Assembly (NCBI GenBank): GCA_002420235.1 | Contig: DIHQ01000035.1 | Span: forward strand, 1 to 21,711 | Length of the DNA stretch: 21,711 bases | Origin: Flavobacteriales bacterium UBA5692 | GTDB lineage: Bacteria; Bacteroidota; Bacteroidia; Flavobacteriales_D; Sanyastnellaceae | Direction: 5' to 3' | Shown here: piece after piece, positions 1-6,852 of the stretch | How the letters are laid out: each line of letters begins with the position of its first letter | Numbering within the stretch: the stretch's first letter is position 1 | Translations under genes and position numbers: made by a program | The notes under the pieces: generated by a model | What the model saw: the letters and a program-made list of their open reading frames with translations, nothing else | Told to the model about the DNA's origin: nothing | The model's database searches: none

Positions 1-576
1 GCTATTGTCGAGACCCACGGTGCCCTGCGCCAGTTGGCAGTTAGTTTAAACAAGATTGCCAATGATATAAGATTGATGGCTTCTGGACCTCGCTCGGGCA
101 TCGGTGAGTTGATTATTCCGGCAAATGAGCCGGGCTCGAGCATCATGCCCGGCAAGGTTAATCCCACCCAGTGCGAGGCGATGACCATGGTTTGTGCACA
201 GGTCATGGGCAACGATGTGGCGGTCATGGTGGGAGGTACACAAGGCCATTACGAGCTGAATGTATTTAAGCCTATGATGGCTCGAAACATTTTGGAAAGC
301 GCTCGGCTTCTCGGCGATGCATGCCAATCGTTTAGTGCGCATTGTGTCGAAGGTATTGAGCCCAATTACCAACGCATCGATGAGTTGGTGCAAAATAGCC
401 TGATGCTGGTCACTGCCTTGAACACAAAGATTGGATACTACAAATCCGCAGAAATTGCGAACAAAGCCCATAAAGAGGGAACCACGCTTAAAGTGGCGGC
501 CTTGGCTACGGGCTACCTGACCGAAGCTGAGTACGACGCTTGGGTGGTGCCAGCAATGATGACGGGAAAGAGGTAG
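1..576 (+). CDS. fumC: Fumarate hydratase class II, C-terminal part (5' end outside window)
   Basis: Converts fumarate to L-malate in the TCA cycle, as a cytosolic homotetramer. The frame is already open at base 1, so only the last 191 residues are present; a family member is about 460 residues. The partial protein shows the fumarase/aspartase signature loop GSSIMPGKVNPTQCEA at partial residues 45-60, preceded by HGALRQLAVSLNKIANDIR, and the C-terminal NxxLMLVTALNxxIGY and AHKEGTTLK segments typical of FumC. The match to fumarase is close; aspartate ammonia-lyase and argininosuccinate lyase share the signature but not the flanking sequence. It ends in TAG at 574-576, directly against the stop codon of the opposite-strand gene at 577. 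Two substitutions in an otherwise standard stretch (IRLMASGPRSGIGE) look conservative. Confidence 0.95.
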   Translation, partial: AIVETHGALRQLAVSLNKIANDIRLMASGPRSGIGELIIPANEPGSSIMPGKVNPTQCEAMTMVCAQVMGNDVAVMVGGTQGHYELNVFKPMMARNILESARLLGDACQSFSAHCVEGIEPNYQRIDELVQNSLMLVTALNTKIGYYKSAEIANKAHKEGTTLKVAALATGYLTEAEYDAWVVPAMMTGKR

Positions 577-1683
577 TTATTTCTGTTTGCCGGCCTTCAT
601 TTTTGTGACAAGTTGCTTGATCCACTGCTCTTGCGCTTTGGGACAAATAAGAAGGGCGTCCTTAGTATCAACAACAATAAAGTTATCAAGCCCATGTATG
701 GCGATCAGTTTTTCCGCTTTGACTGAGTCGCTGACGATAATGTTTCCACGGGAATTTATTGCCTCAAGTGTGACACCGGCGATGCCATTACCGTCGGCAT
801 CCAGCGGAAGTTTCTCGTAAAGCGAACCCCAGGTTCCGAGGTCGCTCCAGCCAAAATCTGATAACACCACGGCCACGTTCGGGGCTTTTTCCATCACGCC
901 GTAGTCAATGGAGATGTTCTCGCAATCTCCATAAATCTCGCGGATTGTCGCTGATTCTTGTTCCGTTGCGAAATCGTTTTTATGTTCTTCAAACAAAGCC
1001 TGCATTTCTGGCAGGTGGGCCTCGAATGCCTCGGTAATATTTTGCAAACTCCAGATGAAAATACCAGAATTCCAATAGAATTCACCAGAGGCGAGGAATT
1101 GTTCCGCCAATTCGAGTTGAGGCTTCTCAGTGAAGGTCTTTACCATGCGAATGCGTTCATCGCGGGCGTTCGGTAAGTCTTCAAATTGGATGTAACCGTA
1201 TCCGGTGTCAGGCCTTGACGGAAGGACACCTAGCGTCACGAGGCAGTTAGTTTCGCGTGTGTGGTTTAGAGCGATGTTTGCAATTTCCAGGAATTCATCC
1301 TCTTTTAAGATCAGGTGATCCGATGGCGCCACAATGACCGCTGCTTCCGCGGCGGAATCCCCGGCTTTGTTTGCAATCCAGTGGTTGGCGTAAGCAATGC
1401 ACGGAGCGGTGTTTCGCATGAATGGCTCGCACAGGGTGTTTTCAGTCGGCAGATGAGGCAAGTGTTCTCTAACCAATCCGCGGTAGCGTTCTTGAGTGAC
1501 GACGAGGATGTTTTTAGTAGGTACTAGCTTTGACAAACGGTCAAAGGTCATTTGAATCAATGAGCGACCGGTATCCAGGATGTCAATAAACTGCTTTGGC
1601 CGGGACTCTTTGCTCATGGGCCAGAAGCGGCTTCCTATGCCGCCTGCCATGATAACGGCGTAGGTGTTTTGGTTCGCGTTCAT
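577..1683 (-). CDS. manC: Mannose-1-phosphate guanylyltransferase (GDP-mannose pyrophosphorylase)
   Basis: Makes GDP-mannose from mannose-1-phosphate and GTP, supplying mannose- and fucose-containing surface polysaccharides. The 368-residue protein has the nucleotidyltransferase signature MAGGIGSRFWPMS (residues 12-24) with PKQF following (29-32), APSDHLI (119-125), TGYGYI (160-165), FTEKP (184-188) and YWNSGIF (203-209). It is the short form: only the transferase domain plus a beta-helical tail, without the C-terminal phosphomannose isomerase domain of proteobacterial ManC/AlgA. The start is the ATG at 1681-1683; no Shine-Dalgarno sequence is visible. It is tail to tail with fumC (0 bp) and divergent from the MlaE-like gene 205 bp away. 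The gene symbol rests on family resemblance; specificity for mannose over another hexose-1-phosphate is inferred from the signature set. Confidence 0.92.
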   Translation of the reverse strand: MNANQNTYAVIMAGGIGSRFWPMSKESRPKQFIDILDTGRSLIQMTFDRLSKLVPTKNILVVTQERYRGLVREHLPHLPTENTLCEPFMRNTAPCIAYANHWIANKAGDSAAEAAVIVAPSDHLILKEDEFLEIANIALNHTRETNCLVTLGVLPSRPDTGYGYIQFEDLPNARDERIRMVKTFTEKPQLELAEQFLASGEFYWNSGIFIWSLQNITEAFEAHLPEMQALFEEHKNDFATEQESATIREIYGDCENISIDYGVMEKAPNVAVVLSDFGWSDLGTWGSLYEKLPLDADGNGIAGVTLEAINSRGNIIVSDSVKAEKLIAIHGLDNFIVVDTKDALLICPKAQEQWIKQLVTKMKAGKQK

Positions 1684-1888
1684 GGTCGAACATTCACAGT
1701 GTGTGGCGCCTCCATAGATGCCTTACTTTGGGTTGGCGTTTCAGACCATTGCGGACAATTGCAGTCCCTGTGCCCTCGTTGCGACCCGCATGCAAATAGA
1801 ATTAAGATGATGCTCAGGAGCCCTAAGTGATGGATGTGTTTGACGAACATACTCCGCGAAAATACGAACTGGCGCGTACCTTAGCACC

Positions 1889-2626
1889 ATGCGCTGGATG
1901 TATCACATCGGCCGCTATATGCGGCTTTTGATTAGGAGCTTTCGCAAGCCTGAGAAGCTCAGCGTATTTAAGGACTTGTTGCTGATGGAACTGGAGTCGA
2001 TTGGTTTGCAATCGCTTGGGATTGTTGCCTTGCTGTCCATCTTTATGGGTGCTGTCATTTGTCTCCAGACGGCTCACCAAATTGGAGGATGGATTCCGAT
2101 ATACACCATAGGCTTTACCGTACGGCAAACGATGATTTTGGAGTTTTCACCCACATTAATTCCGGTTATCTTGGCTGGAAAGGTCGGGTCGAATATCGCT
2201 TCGCAGATTGGAACGATGCGCGTTACTGAACAAATTGATGCGCTCGATATAATGGGGGTTAATAGTGCGGGATACTTGATTTTACCGAAGGTAGTGGCAG
2301 GGGTTTTCATTGTTCCATTTCTCGTCGTCTTTAGCATGGTATTAGGTGTAGGGGCCGGTGCTTGGATAGGCGTTGCCACCGGCCTAAGCCCGTTGGCGGA
2401 TTTTGAATATGGCATGCAGGTGGATTTTCGAGTGTTTGATGTGGTTTATGCGCTGACCAAGACCATCGTATTCGGATTTATTTTAACGAGCGTATCGGCC
2501 TATCACGGCTATTTTGTAGAAGGTGGAGCTCTTGAGGTTGGAAAATCAAGCACCAAGGCAGTTGTCTGGTCGGTTGTCATCATTATGGTATCCAATTTGG
2601 TACTAACCCAAATGCTATTAAACTGA
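1889..2626 (+). CDS. mlaE: MlaE-family ABC transporter permease
   Basis: Inner-membrane permease of the MlaE/YrbE family, which moves phospholipid or other lipids between inner and outer membranes with an ATPase partner. The 245-residue protein has an amphipathic N-terminus and then hydrophobic segments: LGIVALLSIFMGAVI (about residues 42-56), the conserved region around EFSPTLIPVILAGKVGS and EQIDALDIMGVNS, a long segment at about 138-165, and a last one near the C-terminus (AVVWSVVIIMVSNLVL). The stretch GKVGSNIASQIGTMRVTEQIDAL is the family hallmark. The ATG at 1889 gives a normal family length. The ATPase gene starts 1 bp after the stop, so the two are probably one transcript. The symbol is by family; no substrate can be read from the sequence. 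Confidence 0.9.
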   Translation: MRWMYHIGRYMRLLIRSFRKPEKLSVFKDLLLMELESIGLQSLGIVALLSIFMGAVICLQTAHQIGGWIPIYTIGFTVRQTMILEFSPTLIPVILAGKVGSNIASQIGTMRVTEQIDALDIMGVNSAGYLILPKVVAGVFIVPFLVVFSMVLGVGAGAWIGVATGLSPLADFEYGMQVDFRVFDVVYALTKTIVFGFILTSVSAYHGYFVEGGALEVGKSSTKAVVWSVVIIMVSNLVLTQMLLN

Positions 2627-2627
2627 T

Positions 2628-3380
2628 ATGATTGAGCTGCATAACTTGGAAAAATCGTTTGGGGATCACCATGTTTTAAAAGATGTGAGTGCCAATTTTG
2701 AACGCGGCAAGGTCAACTTCGTCATTGGTCGAAGTGGCAGTGGTAAAAGTGTCATGACCAAGTGCACCGTAGGTCTTATTGAGCCTGATTCTGGATTTGT
2801 CCTGTTCGACGGACGGGACTTCACGTCCATGAGCCAAAAGGACCGCAGGGGGATTCGCCAAGAAATCGGAATGCTCTTTCAGGGCTCGGCTTTGTTTGAT
2901 AGCATGACGGTCCTAAAAAATGTGGAATTTCCTTTGCTTATGCTCAGTCATATGTCGGAGATGGAGCGAAGGAATCGTGCAATGGCTTGCCTCGAACGTG
3001 TTGAATTGGGCGATGCCAGCACCCGCTTCCCTTCTGAATGCAGCGGTGGGATGCAGAAGCGCATTGGAATTGCCAGGGCTATAGCGATGAATCCGAAGTA
3101 TTTGTTTTGCGATGAACCCAATTCCGGATTAGACCCTCAGACTGCCATTGTAATCGACAACCTTATTTCAGATATCACGTCGGAATACCAGATTACCACA
3201 GTTGTAGTTTCCCACGATATGAACAGTGTTATGGAGGCTAGTGACACGATTCATTTCGTTCATCAGGGTAGCATTTGTTGGCATGGAAATCGGGAAGGAC
3301 TCCTTGACGGAGGTGTTAGGGAATTGGAAGACTTTGTTTTCGCAAGTGATCTGATGCGAAAAATTAGAAGTACCATCTGA
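2628..3380 (+). CDS. mlaF: MlaF-type ABC transporter ATP-binding protein
   Basis: Cytosolic ATPase that powers the neighbouring MlaE-like permease. All ABC elements are intact in the 250 residues: Walker A GRSGSGKS (34-41), Q-loop Q85, signature CSGGMQKR (138-145), Walker B YLFCDEP (158-164) with catalytic Glu163, the D-loop SGLDP (166-170) and switch His196. The signature GGMQKR rather than GGQ is typical of the MlaF/Ttg2A group. The ATG lies 1 bp after the permease stop, which implies translational coupling. No MCE-domain (MlaD) gene follows; 726 bp with only weak ORFs separates this gene from acpP, so the substrate-binding partner must be encoded elsewhere. Confidence 0.93.
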   Translation: MIELHNLEKSFGDHHVLKDVSANFERGKVNFVIGRSGSGKSVMTKCTVGLIEPDSGFVLFDGRDFTSMSQKDRRGIRQEIGMLFQGSALFDSMTVLKNVEFPLLMLSHMSEMERRNRAMACLERVELGDASTRFPSECSGGMQKRIGIARAIAMNPKYLFCDEPNSGLDPQTAIVIDNLISDITSEYQITTVVVSHDMNSVMEASDTIHFVHQGSICWHGNREGLLDGGVRELEDFVFASDLMRKIRSTI

Positions 3381-3410
3381 ATCCTTTATCGAGGCGAAAG
3401 ACATACCGCT

Positions 3411-3650
3411 ATGAGTTTTACCGTCTCTCCGCGGATGAGATGCTCCTATGAACTTAATGAAGAGGGTAAAGCTTATCGTACTTTGCTGCCTTTGAAAGTG
3501 GTGAGCAGAAATATCCAAGCCATTGGAAAAGCTTTATCCGCAGCATATCAAATAATTTTGGTTTTCTGCTTCATTGAAGGAAAAACCAGTGAAAGTTGGT
3601 TTCGCGATGCTGCAGAAAATAGGAATATTAAAATCACCACAGATTCATGA
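3411..3650 (+). CDS. Doubtful small ORF, 79 residues
   Basis: An ATG-initiated frame beginning 30 bp after the ATPase gene. I recognise no family. The product is basic with one moderately hydrophobic stretch (AAYQIILVFCFI, about residues 44-55), too weak to call a membrane segment. It overlaps the following ORF in another frame, so at most one of the two is likely to be read through the overlap unless a frameshift joins them. It may be chance. Confidence 0.18.
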   Translation: MSFTVSPRMRCSYELNEEGKAYRTLLPLKVVSRNIQAIGKALSAAYQIILVFCFIEGKTSESWFRDAAENRNIKITTDS

Positions 3651-3990
3651 ACGAGTTGACCTTTTGGGTTTACAGCCTTGTAAAGCAAACCACGTCAGAA
3701 CAACTAGAGAATCCTCTGGCTCTCGTCAAGGTGTTTCATCCATTTTGGTCGCTGTATTCGAAGACCTTGATGTGGAAACATCCGAAGTGACCTGCATTGA
3801 GAGGGATTTTGGAGTCCGCATTGCACGAGATGACTTACTGCCACTCCGACTCAAATGCTTTCGTCAACGTATTTTTTCGCGAGATTTTAACTTTTCAAAT
3901 GAAGAAAACATATTTTTTCCCTTCCAAAAAGATACCCCGCGTTGGGTTGCCAATAGCTTGAAATTGAGCGTGGTGAAAGGGATTCAATAG
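3574..3990 (+). CDS. Hypothetical ORF of unknown function, up to 138 residues
   Basis: A 417-base open frame lying between the lipid ABC transporter and acpP. The frame begins at TTG 3574; GTG 3589 and ATG 3607 are in-frame alternatives, the ATG giving 127 residues. No signal peptide, membrane segment or recognisable motif is visible. The product is mixed charged and hydrophobic, with aromatic patches near the C-terminus (IFSRDFNFSNEENIFFPFQ). Codon choice is mixed and does not clearly match the strongly coding neighbours. It could be a lineage-specific gene, a decayed gene, or a chance frame. No competing minus-strand frame of comparable length exists in this stretch. Confidence 0.35.
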   Translation: MKEKPVKVGFAMLQKIGILKSPQIHERVDLLGLQPCKANHVRTTRESSGSRQGVSSILVAVFEDLDVETSEVTCIERDFGVRIARDDLLPLRLKCFRQRIFSRDFNFSNEENIFFPFQKDTPRWVANSLKLSVVKGIQ

Positions 3991-4076
3991 CGACCCTACC
4001 AAATTATTATGGAGCACATCAACACCCGAGGAGCGAAAAGTTTTTAGAAAACGGCTTAGGTTCCACCTTGATGTGA

Positions 4077-4084
4077 TTACTTTG
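4077..4084 (+). promoter_or_regulatory. Candidate Bacteroidota -7 box for the acpP operon
   Basis: TTACTTTG (followed by CG) matches the Bacteroidota -7 consensus TAnnTTTG at seven of eight positions. It ends 22 bp before the acpP ATG, a plausible short leader. The only upstream -33 candidate is a weak CTTAGG at 4055-4060. It is the first box before five co-directional genes, so it would drive the fatty-acid/rnc/pyk cluster. Confidence 0.42.
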
Positions 4085-4106
4085 CGTCCCGATAAACAGC
4101 TAAGCT

Positions 4107-4343
4107 ATGTCTGATATTCAAGAAAAAGTTACGGCGATTATTGTCGACAAGTTGGGAGTTGACGCAGGAGAAGTGAACTTGTCTGCAAGCTTCACCAACG
4201 ATTTGGGAGCGGACTCTCTGGACACCGTAGAACTCATTATGGAGTTCGAAAAAGAGTTTAACATCGCTATCCCGGATGATCAAGCTGAAAAAATTAGCAC
4301 CGTAGGACAGGCGGTAGACTACATTACCAAGAATTCGAATTAA
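4107..4343 (+). CDS. acpP: Acyl carrier protein
   Basis: Small acidic carrier that holds growing fatty-acyl chains as thioesters on a 4'-phosphopantetheine arm. The 78 residues include the attachment motif GADSLDTVELIMEFE, with Ser37 as the modified residue, and the helix III motif IPDDQAEKI. Length and charge are typical. The ATG has no Shine-Dalgarno sequence upstream. The FabF gene starts 10 bp after its stop, the usual pairing of carrier and condensing enzyme. Confidence 0.97.
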   Translation: MSDIQEKVTAIIVDKLGVDAGEVNLSASFTNDLGADSLDTVELIMEFEKEFNIAIPDDQAEKISTVGQAVDYITKNSN

Positions 4344-4353
4344 TCTTGGCTCC

Positions 4354-5610
4354 ATGGAGCTCAAAAGGGTTGTTGTTACCGGCTTGGGGGCGATTACGCC
4401 TCTAGGCAATGATATATCTACTTACTGGAAAGGCTTAGTGAATGGATTGAGCGGTGCCGCCCCAATCACAAAGTTTGACGCTACCAACTTCAAGACGCAG
4501 TTCGCCTGCGAAGTGAAAGGGTGGAACGTGTCTGAATTCCTCGATCGAAAGACTTCGAGGAAGATGGACTTATTTGCTCAATATGCGGTTGTTTGTTCCG
4601 ACCAAGCCATTGAGGATGCGGGCCTAAGAGGTGACGACTCTGAAGTCAATCCGGACCGCGCTGGTGTCATCTGGGGTTCGGGCATTGGAGGGTTCCAAAC
4701 TTTTATGAACGAGGCTCTGAATTTCCACCGCAGTGAAGGAATACCGCGTTTCAGCCCATTCTTCATCCCCATGATGATTTCGGACATTGCGGCGGGCCAC
4801 ATTAGCATGCGTAACGGGTATCGAGGCCCAAACTTCTGTACTGTTTCTGCGTGCGCCAGTGGAACCAATGCGATGATTGATGCGTTTAACTACATAAGGC
4901 TGGGAAAAGCAGATGTTATGGTCACCGGAGGATCTGAAGCCGCAGTCACGGAAGGAGGAATTGGGGGATTCAATGCCCTCAAAGCACTTTCTACACGCAA
5001 TGATGAGCCTGCAACGGCATCGCGACCTTTCGATTCGACCCGTGATGGCTTTGTATTAGGAGAAGGTGGCGGAGCCATCATCCTCGAAGAATACGATCAT
5101 GCGGTGGCCCGAGGTGCAAATATTTATTGCGAAATGGTCGGTGGCGGCATGAGTGCGGACGCACATCACATAACCGCACCTCACCCAGAAGGGTTGGGAG
5201 CTTTAAATGTGATGAAGTCTGCTTTGGAAGATGCGGGAATGGTGCCAGAAGATGTGGACTACGTAAACGTACACGGCACCTCTACTCCACTCGGTGATGT
5301 GGCTGAGACAAAGGCCATTCAAGGTGTCTTTGGAGATCACGCGTACGACATGAACATCAGTTCAACCAAGTCCATGACGGGACACCTGCTAGGAGCTGCT
5401 GGAGCAATCGAAGGAATTGCATGTATTCTTGCTATTAAGTACGGCATAATTCCTCCAACCATCAATTTTAAAAACACCGACGAAGCACTCGATTCGAAAT
5501 TGAATTTCACATTCAACAAAGCGCAAAAGCGCACCTTGCGAGCGGCTTTATCCAATACTTTTGGGTTTGGAGGACACAACGCTTCGGTTCTGTTCAAATC
5601 CTTTGACTGA
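4354..5610 (+). CDS. fabF: Beta-ketoacyl-ACP synthase II
   Basis: Condenses malonyl-ACP with acyl-ACP to elongate fatty acids in the type II pathway; it acts on acyl chains carried by the adjacent acpP product. The 418-residue protein has the full active site: nucleophile Cys167 in TVSACASGTNAM, His307 in NVHGTSTPLGD, Lys339 in SSTKS and His344 in MTGHLLGAAG. The glycine-rich C-terminal FGFGGHNASVLF is also intact. The His-His-Cys triad and the length point to KAS II (FabF) rather than FabH; FabB is possible on motifs alone but the acpP-fabF-rnc order favours FabF. Start ATG at 4354, 10 bp after acpP; the rnc start codon follows its stop by 8 bp. Confidence 0.97.
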   Translation: MELKRVVVTGLGAITPLGNDISTYWKGLVNGLSGAAPITKFDATNFKTQFACEVKGWNVSEFLDRKTSRKMDLFAQYAVVCSDQAIEDAGLRGDDSEVNPDRAGVIWGSGIGGFQTFMNEALNFHRSEGIPRFSPFFIPMMISDIAAGHISMRNGYRGPNFCTVSACASGTNAMIDAFNYIRLGKADVMVTGGSEAAVTEGGIGGFNALKALSTRNDEPATASRPFDSTRDGFVLGEGGGAIILEEYDHAVARGANIYCEMVGGGMSADAHHITAPHPEGLGALNVMKSALEDAGMVPEDVDYVNVHGTSTPLGDVAETKAIQGVFGDHAYDMNISSTKSMTGHLLGAAGAIEGIACILAIKYGIIPPTINFKNTDEALDSKLNFTFNKAQKRTLRAALSNTFGFGGHNASVLFKSFD

Positions 5611-5618
5611 TCGGCTTC

Positions 5619-6365
5619 TTGGGTCTCTTAAGCAACCGAAACTGGAGAAATCGACTGAACCGTGGAGGAATTTCCCTTGAGTTCAGGCAATTCATCAAAT
5701 CTGAATTTGGGGTTCGAGTGAAGAACGAAGCTTGGTACAAACAAGCAATGACTCACGGTTCGATGATGCCCGATCTTACGGCCGACGAGCAGTCAAATGA
5801 GCGACTGGAATTTTTGGGTGATTCCATCTTAGGAGCGGTTGCTGCAGAACTTGTCTTTTTTCGTTACCCTCGCGCGGAGGAAGGTCCGCTTACCCGGAAG
5901 CGTTCCAATTTGGTCAGCCGGAAATCGTTAAATCGGATTGGCGAAGCGATGAGACTCGATAGGTATATTTTTACAAAAATCACTGACCGACCGCTGCCGA
6001 CTACTTTATTGGGCAATGCTCTCGAGGCATTAATTGGCGCCATTTACCTTGATCACGGCTATAAGAAGACCCGTGCACTTGCTTCTTCGATGCTCCTTCG
6101 ATTCGGCGCTGAGGAGGTTATGGAGAGCAAAGCAGACTTCAAATCAAGTTTGTACCATTGGGCACAGGTTGAGGGTAAGACGGTGCATTACGAGGAAAAA
6201 AAGGCAAAAGATGGCCTAGTGACAACTCAGGGTGTTCATGAGGTGGTATTAGTGGTGGATGATTGCCCTATTGCAGAAGGCATTGGTTTTTCGAAAAAAG
6301 AAGCCGAGCAGCATGCTGCTCGCATTGCGCTGGAACGAGGAGAATGGCGTGAAAAGCCGATGTAA
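5619..6365 (+). CDS. rnc: Ribonuclease III (TTG start)
   Basis: Cleaves double-stranded RNA in rRNA maturation and mRNA processing. In the 248 residues, the RNase III domain carries NERLEFLGDS (60-69) with Glu64 and Asp68, the conserved basic LTRKRSNLVSRKSL (91-104), and GNALEALIGAIYLD (132-145) with Glu136. A C-terminal double-stranded-RNA-binding domain spans about 172-240 and ends in KKEAEQHAARIALE. No in-frame ATG occurs before residue 44, inside the conserved THGSM region, so the TTG at 5619, 8 bp after fabF, is the best start; from memory, the N-terminal extension it gives (FIKSEFGV...) resembles flavobacterial RNase III. Two departures from the textbook sequence: THGSM instead of THRS, and Asn in GNALEA where E. 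coli has Asp114. Confidence 0.94.
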   Translation: MGLLSNRNWRNRLNRGGISLEFRQFIKSEFGVRVKNEAWYKQAMTHGSMMPDLTADEQSNERLEFLGDSILGAVAAELVFFRYPRAEEGPLTRKRSNLVSRKSLNRIGEAMRLDRYIFTKITDRPLPTTLLGNALEALIGAIYLDHGYKKTRALASSMLLRFGAEEVMESKADFKSSLYHWAQVEGKTVHYEEKKAKDGLVTTQGVHEVVLVVDDCPIAEGIGFSKKEAEQHAARIALERGEWREKPM

Positions 6366-6381
6366 TTCTAAGTAGACGCGG

Positions 6382-6389
6382 TATATTCG
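6382..6389 (+). promoter_or_regulatory. Candidate -7 box just before the IPExxxVDY-family gene
   Basis: TATATTCG, followed by C, differs from TAnnTTTG at one position and lies in the 30-bp gap after rnc. It ends 6 bp before the ATG, so a transcript from it would be leaderless or nearly so. No TTG lies at the expected -33 distance. Weak on its own; its interest is that very similar boxes precede ileS and holB. Confidence 0.25.
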
Positions 6390-6395
6390 CGAAGA

Positions 6396-6836
6396 ATGCA
6401 ATGGCTTGATGAAGACTTCGCTGATGCGTGTGATTTTAAACTTTTGGGGCTGAGCAGCCATCTGCCACCGCACCGATTGGCGTGGGAACTGAATCAGCAG
6501 TTGGAGTGGCGATTGGAATTTTACAAAGTGCTCGAAATCCGTCAGCGACAAGGACATTCTGAACACGTGGCTTATCGATTTGAAGGAGTTTCAGAACATG
6601 GTTCTCAAATGTGGTATGTCATTGAAAACAAATCCCCAAAGGGTCTAATCGCTAGGTTTAACGGTGGCTCTGAAATGGACTACCTTGTCCAGGTCATGGA
6701 CGAAACATGCTCAATGGTTGAGATCGTGGACCAAATTCGATTCATGCGGGGGGTCAATTATATCATCCAACTTGATCCCCTTGCCTCTGGAGCCATTGAG
6801 CATCTCGCGTTGATGGATTTAAATCCCGCAAGTTGA
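6396..6836 (+). CDS. IPExxxVDY-family protein of unknown function, divergent signature
   Basis: In Bacteroidota a small conserved protein named for an IPExxxVDY motif commonly sits between rnc and pyk; this 146-residue product occupies that slot. The N-terminal part fits (a DFKLLGLSSHLPPHRLAWELNQQL segment, then repeated strands and the NKSPKGLIARF stretch), but the signature itself is altered: the segment reads RFNGGSEMDYLVQV (about residues 88-101), keeping only the DY and the following hydrophobic strand. No signal peptide or membrane segment is seen. Biochemical function of the family is not established to my knowledge. Start ATG at 6396, 30 bp after rnc; pyk follows 16 bp after the stop. 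The family call rests mainly on position and general resemblance. Confidence 0.72.
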   Translation: MQWLDEDFADACDFKLLGLSSHLPPHRLAWELNQQLEWRLEFYKVLEIRQRQGHSEHVAYRFEGVSEHGSQMWYVIENKSPKGLIARFNGGSEMDYLVQVMDETCSMVEIVDQIRFMRGVNYIIQLDPLASGAIEHLALMDLNPAS

Positions 6837-6852
6837 GGGTTGAAGAATTGAA

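Larger units (their letters stand above)
3381..4106. other. Poorly explained 726-bp interval between mlaF and acpP
   Basis: In a window where genes are otherwise packed within about 0-200 bp, this stretch holds only the two weak ORFs at 3411-3650 and 3574-3990. The last ~115 bases (3991-4106) have no ORF and probably hold the acpP promoter. It is locally A/T-rich with T and A runs (for example near 3873, 3911 and 4041). I see no tRNA, no conserved tmRNA or RNase P core, no inverted-repeat ends of a mobile element and no clear terminator hairpin. Confidence 0.6.

Noticed and set aside
46..471. Minus-strand ORF of 141 residues opposite fumC
   Set aside because: Fully antisense to clear fumarase sequence with no recognisable motif.
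1793..1800. Minus-strand TCTATTTG as a manC promoter
   Set aside because: It lies over 100 bp from the start and has no -33 partner; not strong enough to list.
1840..1868. TTGACG with a 17-bp spacer to TACGAA before mlaE, sigma-70-like
   Set aside because: The -10 is a poor match and Bacteroidota use a different consensus; TACCTTAG at 1877-1884 is also weak, so no mlaE promoter is called.
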